DNA of 64,000 nt, taken from Arthrobacter sp. SLBN-83. Lineage in GTDB: Bacteria; Actinomycetota; Actinomycetes; Actinomycetales; Micrococcaceae. The translations under genes and the position numbers were made by a program. Positions within the stretch are counted from its first letter, which is position 1; every line of letters starts with the position of its first letter. Shown piece by piece: positions 60,951 through 64,000 of the stretch. The notes beneath the pieces were generated by a model. The model searched no databases. It had not been told where the DNA came from and saw only the letters and a program-made list of their open reading frames with translations. The DNA lies in NCBI RefSeq assembly GCF_006715285.1, contig NZ_VFMX01000001.1, positions 744,001-808,000 on the forward strand, in the 5' to 3' direction.

Positions 60951-62651
60951 CTATGCTGGCGGCGTTGTCGGTACGGGGCCGGTCAACGACGGCGAAGGCG
61001 TGGGGGCTGGCGCAGGCAACACAGTCGTCGGTGCCGGGGCGGGCGCGGGAGCCGGAGCAGGCGCTACCGTCGTCGGCGCCGGGGCAGGTGCGGGAGCAGG
61101 TACTGGCTCCGGAGCGGGCGCGGGAGCCGGAGCAGGCGCTACCGTCGTCGGGGCGGGAGCCGGAGCAGGAGCCGGAGCAGGTGCAATTGGCGTTGGCGCA
61201 GGTTCGACCGGGGCCGGTGTAGGAGCCGGCGGGGCAGGAGCCGGGTCGACGGGCGCCGGTGAAGTGGGCGACGGCGCCGGATCACTGGGCGTGGGAGTCG
61301 GGCTGACCGGCTCTGTGGGGGTCGGCTGGGTCGGCGAAGGCGACGGCGCCGGATCAGTGGGCGTTGGAGTCGGGCTCACCGGCTCTGTTGGGGTCGGCGC
61401 GGTCGGCGAAGTGGGCGACGGCGTCGGCCCAGTTGGCGAAGGCGACGGGCTCGGCGAAGTGGGTGCCGGCGACGGCTCTGTCGGGGAAGGCGACGGACTC
61501 GGAGAAGTGGGCGACGGCGTCGGGCTTGGCTGGGCAGCCGGCGGTCCGCTGGGTGCCGGGCCGGACGAAGGCGGCACGGCACCTCCGGAAGGTTCGGGCG
61601 GTGGCGGTGCCGACGTCGTCGTTTGCGTGCTGGGAGGTGGGAGCACAATGCCCGTCGCTTCGGACGGCACCGGGTTTGGAGCAGGTGGCAGGAGCGGCGG
61701 GAAGGGCGACGGGAGCAGCCCGGCCGCCGGCGACCCATCGCCGGGGTCCACCTGGAGGGGAATGGTCCAGCTGATCATGCCCGCGGAAGTCCCCTGCCCC
61801 GGCGCGTACGAAACCATGTCGGCCGGAACCTGGCCCAGCGCGCGAAGCTGGAGGAAGCTCCACCGGAGGGGGTTGGTGTAGCGGCCGTTGAGGATGGCCT
61901 CGAAATGCAGGTGGCAGCCCGTGGACCACCCGGTGGTGCCCACACGGGCGATGACCTGGCCAACCTTCACCTTGTCGCCGGTATGCACGCCGATGGACTC
62001 AAGGTGGTTGTAGGTGGTGATGAGCCCGTCGCCGTGGTCGATCTCTATCCGGTTGCCGCCGCCCCACGGATGCCAGCCGGCGGCCCGCACAACACCCGAA
62101 TCAGCTGCATAGACGGGTGTGCCGCAGCCTGCCGCATAGTCCTGGCCCAAATGGAAGTCTCCCGCTGTCCCGCTGAGCGGGCTGACCCGGAAACCGAAAG
62201 GCGAACTCGGATCGAGGAACTGGAGCGGTGACATCAGGAAACCGGCCAACGGCCTGGCCGCCCCTGCCGGTCCCAAGGTCAAGGGGCCCGGACCCACTTG
62301 CGCCGCGCCACCGATGGAGGTGTGCGGGAACGCCAGCGTGACCTGCGGGCTGGACAAGACGGCGGGCGGTAACGCGCCGGCCACAACGTGGTCTGATGCA
62401 GGCGGAGCTGGTTGCCCTTGGGGCATTTCGCCCGGGTCTGTACCCGGAGTTTCGAACCGGACGGCAGCACCCGGAGTTACCCCGGACGGGGAAACGGATC
62501 CTGCCAGTTGTCCTGGTTCTGCTGAACCGGCGGAAAGATTAACAGCGTAAACAGACGCGGCCAGCACACCTGCAGCGGCGGCGGCGCGGGCAACGGGGGA
62601 AAACGTACGCTGGTCCGGCTTCCTGCTTCCGGGTACGGATTTCTTAGCCAA
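60951..62651 (-). CDS. Secreted M23 peptidase with long proline-rich C-terminal tail
   Basis: A 566-residue exported protein: signal peptide-like N-terminus (RAAAAAGVLAASVYAVNLSA), a LytM/M23 peptidase domain with zinc ligands His167 and Asp171 (HLGQDYAAG) and His249 in GCHLHFEA, then a tail of about 235 residues rich in Pro, Thr, Ser and Ala (330-566), with no anchor motif. Such a tail could span the wall. M23 enzymes cut peptidoglycan cross-bridges. TTG at 62651 with GGAG eight bases upstream was chosen; the frame has no ATG nearby that leaves a good signal. Tail-coding DNA is a degenerate tandem repeat. Confidence 0.85.
   Translation of the reverse strand: MAKKSVPGSRKPDQRTFSPVARAAAAAGVLAASVYAVNLSAGSAEPGQLAGSVSPSGVTPGAAVRFETPGTDPGEMPQGQPAPPASDHVVAGALPPAVLSSPQVTLAFPHTSIGGAAQVGPGPLTLGPAGAARPLAGFLMSPLQFLDPSSPFGFRVSPLSGTAGDFHLGQDYAAGCGTPVYAADSGVVRAAGWHPWGGGNRIEIDHGDGLITTYNHLESIGVHTGDKVKVGQVIARVGTTGWSTGCHLHFEAILNGRYTNPLRWSFLQLRALGQVPADMVSYAPGQGTSAGMISWTIPLQVDPGDGSPAAGLLPSPFPPLLPPAPNPVPSEATGIVLPPPSTQTTTSAPPPPEPSGGAVPPSSGPAPSGPPAAQPSPTPSPTSPSPSPSPTEPSPAPTSPSPSPSPTGPTPSPTSPTAPTPTEPVSPTPTPTDPAPSPSPTQPTPTEPVSPTPTPSDPAPSPTSPAPVDPAPAPPAPTPAPVEPAPTPIAPAPAPAPAPAPTTVAPAPAPAPAPEPVPAPAPAPAPTTVAPAPAPAPAPAPTTVLPAPAPTPSPSLTGPVPTTPPA
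61039..61151. repeat. Tandem repeat in the M23 tail, 75-bp period
   Basis: A 38-base block (61039-61076) recurs exactly at 61114-61151, offset 75 bp (25 codons). It encodes Ala-Pro runs around Thr-Thr-Val. Confidence 0.85.
61270..61407. repeat. Second tandem repeat in the M23 tail, 72-bp period
   Basis: The segment starting GACGGCGCCGGATCA at 61270 recurs at 61342 with only a few third-position changes over some 60 bases, offset 72 bp (24 codons). It encodes the TEPVSPTPTPxDPAPSP unit. Confidence 0.85.
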
Positions 62652-62733
62652 TTGACTGACTCCACGACGTGGCCTGCCGCACGTTGTCTCGACGGTACGT
62701 CCCATGGGACCACAGGACCGCACGGGTGGAAAC

Positions 62734-62760
62734 CCCGCGTACGGGCAATGCGGGTTTTTT
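62734..62760 (+). terminator. Terminator-like hairpin in the divergent spacer
   Basis: CCCGC (62734-62738) and GCGGG (62750-62754) form a stem followed by six T (62755-62760). It is a plus-strand intrinsic-terminator shape but lies about 80 bases upstream of the MpaB-type gene, in the spacer to the divergent M23 gene. It could insulate against readthrough or attenuate a plus-strand leader. Confidence 0.5.
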
Positions 62761-62838
62761 ATCGGGCGTTAGGGGGTGCGGGTGGTGGGCTGGAGCCGGC
62801 GGCCCTGCTCTCCCGGACGGAATAGGCAACAATGGTTC

Positions 62839-63774
62839 ATGCGCAATGTCCTTCGAACATGGCAGGACGAGGTCAAGAAGACCTTCTCAGGCAAGGCCGA
62901 CGCTCCACCGGAGTGGTCGCTGCGCCTGGCGGAAGGCGACGACGCGGGCTACCACCTGCCCGGTTCAGCGGTCTGGGCTGTCCATGGCTCCATGACGCCC
63001 GTTGTGGGAGGAATCCGCACGCTGCTCATGCAGTCGCTGCATCCGGGCGCCCTGGCGGGCGTTCACGAGCACTCCAACTTCCGCGAGGACCCCCTGCGCC
63101 GGCTGGCCAACACCATCCGCTGGATCTTCACGGTGACGTATGGATCCACGGCTGCGGCGGAGGAGGCAACACGGCGTGTCCGCCACCTGCATGGGCCCGT
63201 CCAGGGCAGCTACCAGGACAACGACGGCGGCCAGCGCACCTACAGTGCCAACGATCCGGCACTCGCCAGCTGGATCCACAACGCCTTCACGGACGGCTTC
63301 CTCGCAGCGCACAAGATCTGGGGTGGCCCCATTCCGGGCGGCGCCGACGCCTACGTCCGGGAGTGGGCCCAGGCGGGGCGGCTGATGGGGGTGGAGAACC
63401 CGCCGACGACGGAGGCGGAGATGCGGAGCCAGCTGGAACGGTGGTACGCGCAGGGCCAGCTGAGGGCAGACGGGCGGGTGAAAGAGACCGTGGAGTTCAT
63501 CCGCAAGGCTCCGCTGCATCCCCTGCTCAGGCCCGGCTACCGGATCCTGTTTGCCGGCGCCGTGTACGGCCTGGAACCCCGGTACCGCGAGATGTTGGGG
63601 CTTTCCGTGCCACGGCTGGGCCCCTTTCCCCTTCCGGTGCGGCTGGCCACGAAGGTTGTGCTCGGCGTCGTACACCTCGCCCTGGGCGGCATCGGCCGGC
63701 GCATGGGTCCGAGCGAAATCGCCGCGAGGCAGCGCCTGAAGCGGCTCGGGGAGCCTTCGGCAAACCTGGCCTGA
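62839..63774 (+). CDS. MpaB-type oxygenase (DUF2236)
   Basis: A 311-residue protein of the DUF2236/MpaB/latex-clearing-protein-related superfamily of haem-binding oxygenases. Key features: WAVHGSMTPVVGGIRTLLMQ, SLHPGALAGVHEHSNF with candidate haem-ligand histidines, and WIHNAFTDGFL with a third His. Substrate unknown. AACAAT stands five bases before ATG 62839. The C-terminus has a hydrophobic segment (ATKVVLGVVHLALGGIG). It is divergent from the M23 peptidase gene. Confidence 0.85.
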   Translation: MRNVLRTWQDEVKKTFSGKADAPPEWSLRLAEGDDAGYHLPGSAVWAVHGSMTPVVGGIRTLLMQSLHPGALAGVHEHSNFREDPLRRLANTIRWIFTVTYGSTAAAEEATRRVRHLHGPVQGSYQDNDGGQRTYSANDPALASWIHNAFTDGFLAAHKIWGGPIPGGADAYVREWAQAGRLMGVENPPTTEAEMRSQLERWYAQGQLRADGRVKETVEFIRKAPLHPLLRPGYRILFAGAVYGLEPRYREMLGLSVPRLGPFPLPVRLATKVVLGVVHLALGGIGRRMGPSEIAARQRLKRLGEPSANLA

Positions 63775-63837
63775 GCAATCATCTGCCGGCACGGCGGGCA
63801 ACACGAAAGCCGGCGGCAACAGTGCCGGCGGCGGCGG

Positions 63838-63879
63838 AAAAGCAAGAACCCGGCCCCAGCGTTGCTGGGACCGGGTTCT
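63838..63879. terminator. Bidirectional terminator between MpaB gene and tRNA-Ser
   Basis: AGAACCCGGCCCCAGC (63845-63860) pairs with the segment ending CCGGGTTCT (to 63879); the minus strand continues into TTTT (63838-63841), so it should end the tRNA transcript and may stop the MpaB transcript. Confidence 0.75.
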
Positions 63880-63887
63880 CAACCGGC

Positions 63888-63971
63888 GGAGAATGGGGGA
63901 TTTGAACCCCCGAGGGCGTTAACCCAACACGCGTTCCAGGCGTGCGCCATAGGCCGCTAGGCGAATTCTCC
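63888..63971 (-). tRNA. tRNA-Ser(GGA)
   Basis: Folding the minus strand gives a 7-bp acceptor stem (GGAGAAT/ATTCTCC), D arm, anticodon arm CACGC-CTGGAAC-GCGTG with anticodon GGA, a type II extra arm (GGG/CCC) and a GGGGG-TTCAAAT-CCCCC T arm. Length 84 without CCA. The anticodon and long extra arm identify tRNA-Ser reading UCC/UCU. Confidence 0.97.
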
Positions 63972-64000
63972 ATCTGCTTCTGAATCAAAAGCAGGTACTA

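Noticed and set aside
61000..61881. A plus-strand Gly/Ala/Val-repeat protein (PE-PGRS-like appearance)
   Set aside because: It is the complement of the Pro/Thr tail of the M23 peptidase; the minus strand has the signal peptide and zinc motifs.
62652..62838. Cyclic-di-AMP (ydaO-type) riboswitch upstream of the M23 peptidase
   Set aside because: Such switches often precede actinobacterial wall-peptidase genes, but the conserved core motifs are not recognisable on the minus strand.
63888..63971. Attachment site of an integrated element at tRNA-Ser
   Set aside because: tRNA-Ser genes are frequent integration targets, but no integrase or second copy of the tRNA 3' end is seen within the window.

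Overview
The window is about 64 kb of high-GC chromosomal DNA whose genes look like a member of the Micrococcaceae, most likely Arthrobacter or Pseudarthrobacter. The evidence is the strong G/C bias at third codon positions, the lhr-nei2 pair typical of actinobacteria, a RamB-type acetate regulator divergent from aceA, an LCP-associated LytR_C protein, a Stealth phosphotransferase, an actinobacterial-type PEP carboxylase, and many genes that appear to have leaderless start codons. No phage, insertion sequence, integrase or CRISPR array is visible. The one tRNA is a tRNA-Ser(GGA) at the right edge.

Layout. 0-7 kb: a 5'-truncated flavin/Rieske oxidoreductase, then the DNA-repair pair lhr and nei2. 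7-13 kb: a divergent MocR regulator and YczE-type membrane protein, an ArsR-SRPBCC pair, an RluA-type pseudouridine synthase, a macro-domain gene broken by an apparent one-base frameshift, a DedA protein and a small hypothetical. 13-20 kb: PEP carboxylase, a NADPH:F420-reductase-like gene with a membrane protein, a DUF1684 protein, and an acyl-CoA dehydrogenase coupled to an SDR. 20-30 kb: GH76, YdeI, VOC, DUF4916/Nudix, two proteins of unknown role, an MFS exporter opposite a CGNR regulator, tgt, dienelactone hydrolase and a YhhQ-type queuosine-precursor transporter. 31-34 kb: a TetR operon and pdxK. 34-42 kb: a lipoprotein serpin, pyruvate:quinone oxidase, an MHS-type dicarboxylate permease and, divergent from it, a response regulator-sensor kinase-TAXI lipoprotein operon. 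42-47.5 kb: an orphan of lower GC and the glyoxylate bypass (ramB, aceA, aceB). 47.5-54 kb: an MFS transporter, a D-2-hydroxyacid dehydrogenase, a GNAT, and a glycogen-debranching-like enzyme with a GT4. 54-64 kb: a DsbA-like protein, TetR, LytR_C with a small partner, HAD and Stealth, a CpdA-like phosphodiesterase, glutathione peroxidase, a secreted M23 peptidase with a long proline-rich tail, an MpaB-type oxygenase and tRNA-Ser.

How genes work together. PEP carboxylase, AceA/AceB with RamB, pyruvate:quinone oxidase, the dicarboxylate permease and the tricarboxylate-like sensing operon all bear on growth on C2-C4 acids. Tgt and YhhQ together suggest queuine or preQ base salvage. Stealth, the HAD phosphatase, LytR_C, M23 and GH76 act on envelope glycans.

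The most unusual non-coding signal is a set of intergenic palindromes at the 3' ends of genes. They share a core of the form GCTC-(TAT)-CACTT paired with AAGTGA-(TA)-GAGC, and occur after ppc, aceA, aceB and (as a direct repeat) the TAXI operon. A second recurring signal is a -10-like hexamer exactly 5-7 bases before the start codon at more than a dozen genes.
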